Below, piece by piece: positions 1-6,564 of a stretch of DNA of 7,413 bases. The notes below the pieces were generated by a model, which had not been told where the DNA came from, made no database searches, and saw nothing but the letters and a program-made list of their open reading frames with translations. Source of the DNA: Treponema sp. Its GTDB lineage: Bacteria > Spirochaetota > Spirochaetia > Treponematales > Breznakiellaceae. The position numbers were made by a program, and so were the translations under genes. Where the stretch lies: contig JAITHQ010000180.1 of assembly GCA_031279925.1 (NCBI GenBank), forward strand, positions 1-7,413. Reading direction: 5' to 3'. How positions within the stretch are numbered: the stretch's first letter is position 1; every line of letters starts with the position of its first letter.

Positions 1-70
1 CTTCTTTAAAAGTGTGCCCCGCGTCTTTATACTTTATTACACGCAGCCTAAATTTTTTATCGTATGCCAT
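1..70 (-). CDS. IS630-type transposase, N-terminal part (runs off the left edge)
   Basis: The reverse strand opens with an ATG at 70-68 and reads 23 codons without a stop to the window edge, beginning MAYDKKFRLRVI and continuing with an AGHTFKE segment. This resembles the start of IS630-type transposases (COG3415-like), whose N-terminus is a helix-turn-helix that binds the element's end; they typically begin MAY/MTY, then a basic stretch, then GHT. Only about 23 residues are visible, so the catalytic DDE part and the integrity of the gene cannot be judged. A promoter-like pair lies immediately upstream, and the gene points away from the repeat-protein gene to its right. The family call is recognition from a short motif; another helix-turn-helix transposase of similar type is possible. 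Confidence 0.6.
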   Translation of the reverse strand, partial: MAYDKKFRLRVIKYKDAGHTFKE

Positions 71-75
71 TCTTT

Positions 76-104
76 ATTATACCTTTTGTTTTAACTAATT
101 GCAA
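76..104 (-). promoter_or_regulatory. Promoter for the left-end transposase
   Basis: On the reverse strand TTGCAA (104-99) is followed by a 17-base spacer (98-82) and a perfect TATAAT (81-76). Only five bases separate the -10 box from the ATG at 70, so transcription would start at or next to the start codon and give a leaderless or nearly leaderless message. There is no convincing Shine-Dalgarno at the right distance; the only candidate, AAAGG, overlaps the promoter. Confidence 0.55.
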
Positions 105-120
105 GTAGATTTACTATAAT

Positions 121-2055
121 CAGGTAACACTTTCCGAGCCGCACAACAGCTGGTGGAAAGCCGAACAGGGCCAGGTTACAATTAACTCCCTTGCGGCGGA
201 ATCCGCGCAGATTGTGGTTACTCCCGCTGAAATAGGAGCAACTTTTCGTTATGCCAAGGTGAGTAACTACAACGATGACCCGGTATTTGGCACAACGTCC
301 AGTTTTGATATGGCCAACAATGATTACCTGTATATTGAGATTACCAGCAAAGGGGGAAATGTCCTTTATTATTTCTTCCAGGTAAAACTTGAAAACAGCA
401 ACTTTGGGATAAAGGTACAGGCAGCCAATAATACGGCCAAACTTGCGGAACCGAATAAGGATCCTTGGCTGGCTGAGGCAGGGCAGCTATTGCTCCCCCC
501 AACCACGACGGGCGATGTAACGGTCACAGTTTTTAAGGATTATGGTGAACAAACCATTAAGTTTGCCCGAACCGGCACCGGCGGCGGAACTCCAACATTC
601 GAAGCTGGAACCGATACAGACGCAACCACGGTTACCAAAGATTATTCTTTTGAAGACGGTGATAATCTTTTTATAGGAGTTACCGAAAAAGGCGGTAATT
701 ATAAAATGATTTATAAAATCGCCGTGATAATAAAAAACAATGTTGCCACGCTTTCAGCTCTACAAATTGGCGATCATAGCCAGAGTTCTCTGGGTACGCC
801 GCACGTAATTTTTGGTCAGGCGGCGAGGACAACTATTACTTGGGCTGACCGCAAGATGGCTGCCCAGATTGTGGCAACGGTTACGACAGGCAGCGGCGCT
901 GCTGTCAAATACGCTGTTTCCAGAAGAAAACAATTAACTACGCCAGTTTTTGGCGCTGTCGAAACCTTTGATTTTGATTACGGTTCCACCTGGCTTGATA
1001 TTCAGGTTACTGCGGAAAACGGCGCTACCATCAATTATTACCGGTACAGAATAAATGCGGGTTCAGCGGACAATACTCTTACTACCAATCCAATCACCAT
1101 CGGTACAACATCAGCAACACGGGGTACTCCAAATGCGGCGCCTACTTCGGCGACTGCGGTGATTGTTACACTTACCGACCCTCAAACCAATATCACCATT
1201 ACCGGCGCAACTCCAACTAACGAGCATGCAACTCTAAAATACGCCAAGACCACCGTTGAAGCGGATACGCCTGTTTTTGGTACCAACGCGGCCTTTAGTT
1301 TTGCAAAAGGCTCTTCATGGCTTTATATCGAAGTGACTGCGCAAAATGGTGTATCTACTACTTACCGGTTCAGGGTTGCGGCAGGAAGCATCGGCAATAG
1401 CCTGAATACGGTTAGTGCCGGAGCCCAGTCGCTGACCCCCAGCACGTCAAATGCCAATAGCGCCAATGCGGTAGCGGTAGAAGTTCTGCTGGCCACACCC
1501 CTGTCCGCTGCGGCAATATCCGCGACAGGCAGCAGTGGAGCGGCTATTAAATACGGAACCAGCAGTTCGGACGCCGCGCCTTCGGTATATTACAATATCG
1601 GGGATGCCAGAACATGGGATTTTGGTTATGGCTCAACATGGATATTCTTTGAAGTTACCGCAGAAAACGGCACCGCAGCTTATTACAAGTTTGTGCTTCG
1701 CGTGGGAAGCGCGGACAAGGGCCTTGGTTCCCTGAGCGTTAAAGGCGTTCCTGTTACCAATTTGGGAACTCCTGGAGCCGCGCAGAATGTTACCGCCGCA
1801 AACAGGGGCGAGGTAAGTATTTCCGGCCCGCTGGGCGCCAATACGGAGATAATTGCCGTTGCAGCGCCAGCTACCGCTACGGTTGAATGGGCCAGCGCGA
1901 GGGCTGGAACTGGCAGCAGTGTAACTCTTAATGGAAGTTATGGTACAGCTCCGGTTACTTTTGGACAAAGCGGGTACTTTAACTATAACTTGTTGGTTGT
2001 CCGGGTTACATCGCAAAACGGCGTATCGGACTACTACGTAATAACGGTAAGCACG
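121..2055 (+). repeat. Six tandem protein repeats coded in the DNA
   Basis: The repeat units fall at about 121-387 (its start missing), 406-729, 745-1065, 1075-1386, 1396-1707 and 1723-2055. Units 3 to 5 are most alike, sharing GSTW/GSSW and VTAENG/VTAQNG signatures followed by a short linker such as AGSADNTL. Units 1 and 2 carry a diverged TSKGG/TEKGG version. The units are similar in protein but clearly diverged in DNA, so they are old duplications rather than recently expanded copies. Confidence 0.7.
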
Positions 2056-2064
2056 GTACCCTAA
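121..2064 (+). CDS. Cadherin-like beta-sandwich repeat protein, 5'-truncated
   Basis: This encodes a low-complexity beta-rich protein with about six related units of 100-110 residues. Each unit ends in a strand pattern like VTAENG followed by five to ten residues rich in Tyr and basic residues, and has an upstream PVFG...F.F..GS.WL motif. This matches the Cadherin-like beta-sandwich domain found in secreted or surface proteins of spirochaetes and Firmicutes. The first usable start is GTG 214 (616 residues), but recognisable repeat sequence continues in frame upstream to about 121, and a TAG lies in frame at 106-108. No signal peptide, ATG or ribosome site is present, so the real N-terminus is missing. 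The lost part lies next to an insertion-element end, which probably removed it. The frame is otherwise intact to TAA 2064 and is followed by a terminator. A role in adhesion or the cell surface is inferred from the domain only. The fragment is probably not expressed or exported unless the element supplies a promoter and start. Confidence 0.75.
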   Translation, partial: QVTLSEPHNSWWKAEQGQVTINSLAAESAQIVVTPAEIGATFRYAKVSNYNDDPVFGTTSSFDMANNDYLYIEITSKGGNVLYYFFQVKLENSNFGIKVQAANNTAKLAEPNKDPWLAEAGQLLLPPTTTGDVTVTVFKDYGEQTIKFARTGTGGGTPTFEAGTDTDATTVTKDYSFEDGDNLFIGVTEKGGNYKMIYKIAVIIKNNVATLSALQIGDHSQSSLGTPHVIFGQAARTTITWADRKMAAQIVATVTTGSGAAVKYAVSRRKQLTTPVFGAVETFDFDYGSTWLDIQVTAENGATINYYRYRINAGSADNTLTTNPITIGTTSATRGTPNAAPTSATAVIVTLTDPQTNITITGATPTNEHATLKYAKTTVEADTPVFGTNAAFSFAKGSSWLYIEVTAQNGVSTTYRFRVAAGSIGNSLNTVSAGAQSLTPSTSNANSANAVAVEVLLATPLSAAAISATGSSGAAIKYGTSSSDAAPSVYYNIGDARTWDFGYGSTWIFFEVTAENGTAAYYKFVLRVGSADKGLGSLSVKGVPVTNLGTPGAAQNVTAANRGEVSISGPLGANTEIIAVAAPATATVEWASARAGTGSSVTLNGSYGTAPVTFGQSGYFNYNLLVVRVTSQNGVSDYYVITVSTVP

Positions 2065-2085
2065 GAGCAGCGCTGATTGTATGCG

Positions 2086-2123
2086 AAGAGCTTGGCCGTC
2101 TGTAAGCGGTCAGGCTCTTTTTT
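2086..2123 (+). terminator. Rho-independent terminator of the repeat-protein gene
   Basis: The arm at 2086-2098 (AAGAGCTTGGCCG) pairs with 2107-2119 (CGGTCAGGCTCTT) over 13 base pairs, two of them G-T wobbles, around an 8-base loop. The arm runs straight into a T tract ending at 2123. It starts 22 bases after the stop codon at 2064. There is no matching T tract on the reverse strand, so it acts on plus-strand transcription only. Confidence 0.9.
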
Positions 2124-2506
2124 GATGATAGAGCCAGTGTGAACATGCATTCGCCGGATGAATCATTTTGAAGGAATAATCATACGAAGCATAGGGGTGG
2201 TACACGCATACGCACAAATAGGGTTAACTCAATCTGACATATACCATAAGCCGATATACATATTTGATGGAGGTGAAGGCATAGGAACAAAGAAAACATC
2301 CATGATTTTCTGTTATTAGTATAGTTAATACACTTAATAAGGACGAAGCTCAATTTTAGCTTTTTGTTATGCTAGCTTGCGCTTTTATCGCGTTCCGTAA
2401 AGCTGGGGTTATTGCTCTTAAGGGGAACAATTATACATCATGCAGAACAAAAATGATATACGGTCATTCATACTTACAAGGTATATTCAAGATTGTATTT
2501 TGACAT
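2124..2506. other. AT-rich intergenic spacer with no supported gene
   Basis: These 383 bases lie between the terminator of the repeat-protein gene and the stop codon of the minus-strand acyltransferase, so the flanking genes converge here. The longest frame seen is a 53-codon plus-strand one at 2158-2319, with no ribosome site and no recognised similarity. A weak 5-bp hairpin (AAGCT 2346-2350 with AGCTT 2358-2362) precedes a short T run. No clear terminator for the minus-strand operon was found. Confidence 0.6.
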
Positions 2507-3409
2507 CTAAACCGAAGAAGCCGTTTCTTTAAGCAGCCGCTGCCGTTTTTCTTCGGCGGCGGTATGGAGCCGGTCAAGTTCTTCCATTATTGCGTCAACG
2601 GCAGCCTGTTTTTTGTCCTCGATTCCGGCGGCTTCCGCGGCGGCCCTGGCTTTGTCACGAAACCACGCGCAGGAATAAACCGGGCCGGCTGTAACGCGCA
2701 AAAGGTCGCTGCTTACCGCATCGTTTATCATATCGGTTTTCTGCACATGGAGGATTTCGCCGTTTAAGGCCACGCAGCACATATAGTCAAAGGAGCGGAT
2801 GTAGGAATCTATCTCGCGGACGCCTTTTTTGCTTGAAGAATCCCAGGCACGGTAGCGGGTCCCCGACGGAAACACCAGCACCAGCTTGCCTTGTACTTTT
2901 AGATCGTTAAGCGCCTTCAGGGCGGCACGGTTGATGGCGTTGCTGCGGACAATTTCGGCGTGGTCCTTTTCGGCGTCAAGGCCCTGTAATGAACGGCTGG
3001 GGTAAATGACAATGCGGGTATAGGCGCTGGCAAAGGCGGCGACAACGGGATTGTCCTCGTTCAGCTTCATGCCGGCAACGGCGACAAGATTTTTGGCTAT
3101 GTCTTCTCCCCGGCCTCCGGCCCGCCGCGCCAGCAGGGAAAAAATCGTCAAATCGAAATTGCTGTAATGTTCAAGGAGCAGCAGGCAGGATTTTCCCGTT
3201 TCTGCTTTTGTCAATAATTCCTCAAGATTCTCCATGCCGTCCATGCCGGAACCGGGGAGAATTAACGATGACGCCATTTCATCCAGAATGGGAAGGATAT
3301 TGTCATCGCCCTCCTGATACACATTGTGTTCGGTTACTACCGTCGCCACCTTTGTCAGTGACATGGCTTTTTTTATCTGTTCGCGGAAAGCGGTTGCCAA
3401 TGTATCCAT
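2507..3409 (-). CDS. Soluble glycerolipid-type acyltransferase (PlsB/PlsC superfamily)
   Basis: This 300-residue protein probably transfers a fatty acyl group to glycerol-3-phosphate or lysophosphatidate in membrane phospholipid synthesis. The acyltransferase HX4D motif is HYSNFD at residues 81-86, with the catalytic His81 and Asp86. A second block, VAGMKLNEDNP, lies at about 111-121, followed by TRIVIYPSRS (131-140). The third motif is FPSGTRYR (180-187), in which Ser replaces the Glu of the usual FPEGTR. A PSG motif and the preceding blocks recall the soluble plastid or chlamydial glycerol-3-phosphate acyltransferases more than typical membrane PlsC, and no convincing membrane helix is seen. 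The ATG lies one base after the pepT stop, with a GGGGGG ribosome-site-like run seven bases ahead inside the pepT end, so the two are co-transcribed and probably translationally coupled. The C-terminus is rich in Ala, Glu, Lys and Arg and probably helical. The exact substrate is not established. Confidence 0.82.
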   Translation of the reverse strand: MDTLATAFREQIKKAMSLTKVATVVTEHNVYQEGDDNILPILDEMASSLILPGSGMDGMENLEELLTKAETGKSCLLLLEHYSNFDLTIFSLLARRAGGRGEDIAKNLVAVAGMKLNEDNPVVAAFASAYTRIVIYPSRSLQGLDAEKDHAEIVRSNAINRAALKALNDLKVQGKLVLVFPSGTRYRAWDSSSKKGVREIDSYIRSFDYMCCVALNGEILHVQKTDMINDAVSSDLLRVTAGPVYSCAWFRDKARAAAEAAGIEDKKQAAVDAIMEELDRLHTAAEEKRQRLLKETASSV

Positions 3410-3410
3410 A

Positions 3411-4667
3411 TTATTCCCCCCACAGCCTGATTAGTTCAATGACGAGTTTACAGGCGGCGCACATTTCGCTTACCGAAACCCACTCAAGGCGGCTGTGAAA
3501 ATTCCGGCCCCCGGTAAAAATGTTCGGGGTAGGAATACCCAGCTCGGTCAGGCGGGAACCGTCAGTTCCGCCTCTTACGGGCTTTAGCCGCCACACAATG
3601 CCCAGGTTATCCAGAGCCGTTTTCAGGCGTTCAAGCGCCTGCGGCTGCTCGTCAATTTTTTCCTTCATATTATAATATTGCGGCATGGCATTAACAATCA
3701 CCTTGCCGCCGGGGAACTGGGCCTCTACTGTTTTGGCAAACGTATCCAGCGCGGCAAGCCGCCGCCGCATTCCCGCCTGGTCAAAATCCCGCAGAAAGAC
3801 TTCAAGGCTGGCGCTTTCCAGATCGCCCTTTATTTCCATGGGGCAGTAGTAACCATAATAACCGTCTGTTGATTCAGGACTTTCCGATCGGGGCAGCAGT
3901 ACGGCAACCGAAGCGGCCATAAGCGCGGCATTGGCAAGTATGCCCCTTGCGGCCCCAATGTGTATCGCCTTTCCCTTACATTCAATTTGGGCCTTCCATG
4001 CGTTAAAACATTCAGCCTCAATTTCGCCAATGGGGCCGCCGTCCAGAGTGTAACAGGTTTTTGACTTGATGGTATCCAGCGGGAAAAAAGGCAGCCCCTT
4101 GCCGGTTTCCTCGTCGGGCGAAAAAATGATCTCGACCGGGCCGTGCGGTATTTCAGGATGAACAGAAAGATATTCAACTGCCGTCATGATCTCCGCTATG
4201 CCGGCCTTGTCGTCCGCTCCCAGGAGGGTGCTCCCGTCGCTGTGAATGACGGCCTTGCCGGTTTGGGCCGCAAGACCCGGCTCCGCTGCCGGGTCCAGCG
4301 CAAGGCCGGCGGCAAGTTCGATTTTTTCACCATTGTAATTGTTGATCAGGCAGGGCTTAACATTTTTACCTGTGACATCGCTTGCCGTGTCAATGTGGGC
4401 AAGAAAGCCAACCGAAGGGGCGTTTTCTTTTCCCGCATCCGGCGGCAGGCGGGCTATCACATAACAGTGATCGGTTAACTCCACATCCGCAAGGCCCATC
4501 TCCAGCAGCTCATCCCGCAGGGCCTTTGCCAATTCCCACTGGCCAGGGCTTGAAGGAGTTGCCTCAACATGGCGGGCGCTTTCAGTCCAATAACGGACAT
4601 ACCGCATAAAACGCGGCGTCAGCAGATGTTCAAGCTGACTATCCTCAATTTTCGCTATGGGATTCAT
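3411..4667 (-). CDS. pepT: Peptidase T (tripeptide aminopeptidase)
   Basis: This 418-residue cytosolic zinc exopeptidase of family M20B removes the N-terminal residue from tripeptides and recycles amino acids from imported or degraded peptides. All hallmark blocks are present: the first metal site in FLAHIDTASD (His91, Asp93), the bridging Asp in GADDKAG (150-156), the catalytic Glu and metal Glu in SPDEETGKG (Glu186, Glu187), Asp209 in TLDGGPIGE, the dimer-domain His236 (HIGAARG), RGGTDGSRL (365-373) and the last ligand His391 in NFHSRLEW. Length matches the family (about 410). The start at 4667 was chosen because it lies directly downstream of a strong promoter and keeps the N-terminal helix before LTPRFMRYV; there is no clear Shine-Dalgarno, which fits a very short leader. 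It is the first gene of a two-gene operon with the acyltransferase. All expected catalytic residues are present. Confidence 0.95.
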   Translation of the reverse strand: MNPIAKIEDSQLEHLLTPRFMRYVRYWTESARHVEATPSSPGQWELAKALRDELLEMGLADVELTDHCYVIARLPPDAGKENAPSVGFLAHIDTASDVTGKNVKPCLINNYNGEKIELAAGLALDPAAEPGLAAQTGKAVIHSDGSTLLGADDKAGIAEIMTAVEYLSVHPEIPHGPVEIIFSPDEETGKGLPFFPLDTIKSKTCYTLDGGPIGEIEAECFNAWKAQIECKGKAIHIGAARGILANAALMAASVAVLLPRSESPESTDGYYGYYCPMEIKGDLESASLEVFLRDFDQAGMRRRLAALDTFAKTVEAQFPGGKVIVNAMPQYYNMKEKIDEQPQALERLKTALDNLGIVWRLKPVRGGTDGSRLTELGIPTPNIFTGGRNFHSRLEWVSVSEMCAACKLVIELIRLWGE

Positions 4668-4680
4668 ATATTGACTTACA

Positions 4681-4709
4681 ATTATATAGCAATACCGGTA
4701 TTCTGTAAA
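4681..4709 (-). promoter_or_regulatory. pepT operon promoter
   Basis: On the reverse strand TTTACA (4709-4704), a 17-base spacer (4703-4687) and a perfect TATAAT (4686-4681) form a near-consensus sigma-70 type promoter. The pepT ATG at 4667 starts 13 bases after the -10 box, so the predicted 5' leader is only about 5-8 bases, too short for a normal Shine-Dalgarno. A 12-bp perfect palindrome sits in the spacer. Confidence 0.75.
4691..4702. promoter_or_regulatory. Perfect 12-bp palindrome in the pepT promoter spacer
   Basis: AATACCGGTATT reads the same on both strands and lies wholly between the -35 and -10 boxes. A regulator bound there would block polymerase directly, so this is a candidate operator; no regulator has been identified. 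Confidence 0.45.
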
Positions 4710-4739
4710 TCGCAGCCAGAGTTGTTACGGGCCAGAGGA

Positions 4740-4755
4740 TTGGAAAAATTTCCAA
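4740..4755. promoter_or_regulatory. Inverted repeat upstream of the DUF2156 gene
   Basis: TTGGAAA (4740-4746) and TTTCCAA (4749-4755) are exact inverted copies separated by AA. It lies 65 bases before the DUF2156 ATG and 31 bases upstream of the pepT -35 box, in the divergent region. It could be an operator for one or both operons, but no convincing plus-strand promoter was found around it. Confidence 0.35.
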
Positions 4756-4819
4756 AAATAATACAAGAGACCCAAAAACGCATGTTGCAAGTTTTTTGCT
4801 TTTTGCCCACAATAGTTGT

Positions 4820-5722
4820 ATGTCTGTTCCTTCTTACCCTGAATTTGCTCCTGTAGACATCGATCTAAAGGACAGCCTGCATCCTCGTCTTTCCCTGACC
4901 GCAGACGGTGTTTCGGAATTTACTTTCTCCGGTTTGTATCTCTTTAGGCAGCGTTACCAGTACCGCGTTTCCCGCGGGCCGGACGGCGGTTTTATTATTT
5001 CGGGTCAACAGCCTGCCCTCACTAGCCCTGGAAAAAATTTTTTTATGACGCCCTGCGGCGCACCGGATCGGGATACTCTGGAATCGCTTTTTGAAAGCCA
5101 TGATTACTGGAAAAATATTTCTTCATCCGTGCTGTCTTCGTCCGCCGATCAGCTTCAGCGCTGGGGAATTGCAGTTAACGAAGACCGTGACAATTTTGAT
5201 TATCTGTACTTTCGCAGCGACCTTGCGGAACTGACCGGCAAGAAGTACCACAAAAAGAAAAATCTGGTGAACCAGTTTGTGAACGCCTATACTCACCAGG
5301 GGCAGCCTCTTACGGCGGAACTGATTCCCCGTGCCATGGAAATTCTGGAACAGTGGAAGCAGGACAAGGGCGGGGAAGGCGACTACCAGGCGGCCAGGGA
5401 AGCGCTGGAACTGTTTGAGCTTCTTAAACTGAAAGGCGCCATTTATTTTGCCGATGGAAAGCCCGCTGCGTACTGCCTTGGCGAAAGCATTGCAAAGGGA
5501 AAAATGTTCGCCATCCATTTTGAAAAGGCGGTTGACGCATACAAGGGAATCTACCAGTTTATGAATCAGGCATTTGCGGCGTCTCTGCCCCGTTTTTTTA
5601 CCTATATCAACCGGGAACAGGATTTGGGTGACGAGGGCCTTAGGCAGGCAAAAATGACGTACCGGCCCGCCGGTTTTGTACAAAAATATTTTGCTACGCT
5701 AGAAAAAGGAATGGCGGCATGA
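4820..5722 (+). CDS. DUF2156 (LPG synthase C-terminal-like) protein
   Basis: This 300-residue protein is of the DUF2156 type, related to the C-terminal catalytic half of the lysylphosphatidylglycerol synthase MprF, which has two GNAT-like folds. The characteristic block is EDRDNFDYLYFR...KYHKKKNLVNQF, residues about 121-153. The second signature, YINREQDLG...GLRQAKMTYRP, falls at about 262-283. In between, AIHFEKA and the GIYQFMNQAF stretch match the acceptor-side part of the fold. There is no membrane domain, so it is a soluble stand-alone version whose substrate is unknown. I chose ATG 4820 because the family usually begins close to the PEF..I segment; a TTG at 4796 in frame would add eight residues. 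Neither start has a clear ribosome site. The gene overlaps rlmB at ATGA (5719-5722), so the two are probably translated together. Confidence 0.8.
   Translation: MSVPSYPEFAPVDIDLKDSLHPRLSLTADGVSEFTFSGLYLFRQRYQYRVSRGPDGGFIISGQQPALTSPGKNFFMTPCGAPDRDTLESLFESHDYWKNISSSVLSSSADQLQRWGIAVNEDRDNFDYLYFRSDLAELTGKKYHKKKNLVNQFVNAYTHQGQPLTAELIPRAMEILEQWKQDKGGEGDYQAAREALELFELLKLKGAIYFADGKPAAYCLGESIAKGKMFAIHFEKAVDAYKGIYQFMNQAFAASLPRFFTYINREQDLGDEGLRQAKMTYRPAGFVQKYFATLEKGMAA
5703..5711 (+). promoter_or_regulatory. Ribosome binding site of the rlmB-like gene
   Basis: AAAAAGGA, inside the end of the DUF2156 gene, lies about eight bases before the overlapping ATG 5719. It supports 5719 rather than the in-frame ATG 5722 that immediately follows. 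Confidence 0.6.
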
Positions 5723-6438
5723 TGTTTTTAACCGGCTTTCACGCCATTGAAGAACGGATAAAATCCGGCGGCGCCTGCGGCCCCTTGCTGCTGGCAAAGG
5801 CCGGTCCACGGGCCAGGGAACTTGTTACCCTGGCGGTTAACAGCAAAATCCGTGTGGACCGTGTAGGAACATTCGATCTTGATCGCCTTGCCCCGGATCA
5901 CCGGGGCATTGCCCTGCAGGTTGAAGATATTCAGGGCGGCGCGGATTTGAGCCTTGAGGAATTTATTGCCGCTCTTGGCGAACGGAAAAATGTTCTGGTC
6001 CTGATACTTGACGAAATTACCGATCCGCATAACTATGGGGCAATTCTGCGATCCTGTGATCAGTTTGGCGTAGACCTGGTACTAAGCCGAAACCGGCGCA
6101 ATGCCAAACACGCCGAGGCTGTTTCCAAAACATCGGCGGGGGCCGTCTCATGGGTTCCCCAGGCTGAAACGGCGAACCTGGCGCGGGCTGCGGAAGATTT
6201 AAAACAAGCGGGCTTCTGGATTTACGGCGCCGATATGGCAGGCGGGGCTGCGTACAAAAAAGACCTGCAGGGCAGAATTGCCCTGGTACTGGGACGCGAG
6301 GGGGCCGGCATTTCCCGCCTGCTTAAAGATCGCTGCGACGCCCTGGTGGGGATTCCGTCATTGGGTAAACTCGATTCGCTTAATGTTTCTGTTGCCGCCG
6401 GAGTGCTGCTATACGAGGCCCGGCGGCAGCGAGGGTAA
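5719..6438 (+). CDS. rlmB: SpoU/TrmH-family 23S rRNA 2'-O-methyltransferase
   Basis: This 239-residue protein transfers a methyl group from S-adenosylmethionine to a ribose 2'-hydroxyl of RNA. The closest known role is RlmB, which methylates G2251 in 23S rRNA; TrmH-like tRNA methylation is the alternative. It has the substrate-binding N-terminal domain (FLTGFHAIEERI, about 3-14) and then the knotted SPOUT catalytic domain. All three motifs are present: motif 1 DEITDPHNYGAILRS (98-112, with Asn105 and Arg111), motif 2 ALVLGREGAGI (188-198, Glu194), and motif 3 IPSLGKLDSLNVSVAAGV (212-229, Ser220 and Asn222). Length matches the family. The start at ATG 5719 overlaps the DUF2156 stop TGA, so the two genes form one operon. 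No clear terminator was found after the TAA at 6438. Confidence 0.9.
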   Translation: MMFLTGFHAIEERIKSGGACGPLLLAKAGPRARELVTLAVNSKIRVDRVGTFDLDRLAPDHRGIALQVEDIQGGADLSLEEFIAALGERKNVLVLILDEITDPHNYGAILRSCDQFGVDLVLSRNRRNAKHAEAVSKTSAGAVSWVPQAETANLARAAEDLKQAGFWIYGADMAGGAAYKKDLQGRIALVLGREGAGISRLLKDRCDALVGIPSLGKLDSLNVSVAAGVLLYEARRQRG

Positions 6439-6564
6439 ACGGAAAAGGTATAAAAATTGTTTTGCGTTTCGCATAACATGAGTGTTCGCCCTGGCCTGGT
6501 ACAATACTGCACAAAACCCGTATCCCGTTCGCCGTTGCAAAGGAGGTTTCTTCCCAAAGCTCTT
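6439..6564. other. Intergenic stretch after rlmB with no supported gene
   Basis: These 126 bases separate the rlmB stop from the stop of the AraC relic. The only hairpin, TGCG-TTT-CGCA near 6461-6475, has four base pairs and no T run behind it, so it is not a convincing terminator. A good-looking AAAGGAGG (6539-6546) is followed by no start codon within a useful distance. Confidence 0.55.

Larger units (their letters stand above)
1..118 (-). mobile_element. End of an IS630-family insertion element (partial)
   Basis: The transposase start at 70, its promoter, and about 15 further AT-rich bases look like the 5' end of an insertion element that extends left of the window. IS630-family elements insert at TA dinucleotides. 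TA pairs at 115-116 and 117-118 lie exactly where the cadherin-like repeat homology begins, so the element tip is inferred to be there. The other end and the inverted repeats are outside the window, so the boundary is an estimate. Confidence 0.5.

Noticed and set aside
121..2055. Recently expanded tandem DNA repeats
   Set aside because: The units are diverged in nucleotide sequence; only the protein pattern repeats.
2346..2365. Weak hairpin AAGCT / AGCTT with a short T run as a terminator
   Set aside because: Only five AT-rich base pairs, and no gene ends just upstream on that strand.
4782..4856. 24-codon hydrophobic peptide frame (ATG 4782) overlapping the DUF2156 start
   Set aside because: No ribosome site, it is in another frame of the gene start, and its hydrophobic content follows from the T-rich DNA.
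5123..5683. Long minus-strand open frame (186 codons) inside the DUF2156 gene
   Set aside because: It is antisense to a gene with clear family motifs, and its translation shows no domain or ribosome site.
6539..6546. Strong Shine-Dalgarno-like AAAGGAGG on the plus strand
   Set aside because: No start codon follows within 5-12 bases; the first plus-strand ATG is about 50 bases on.
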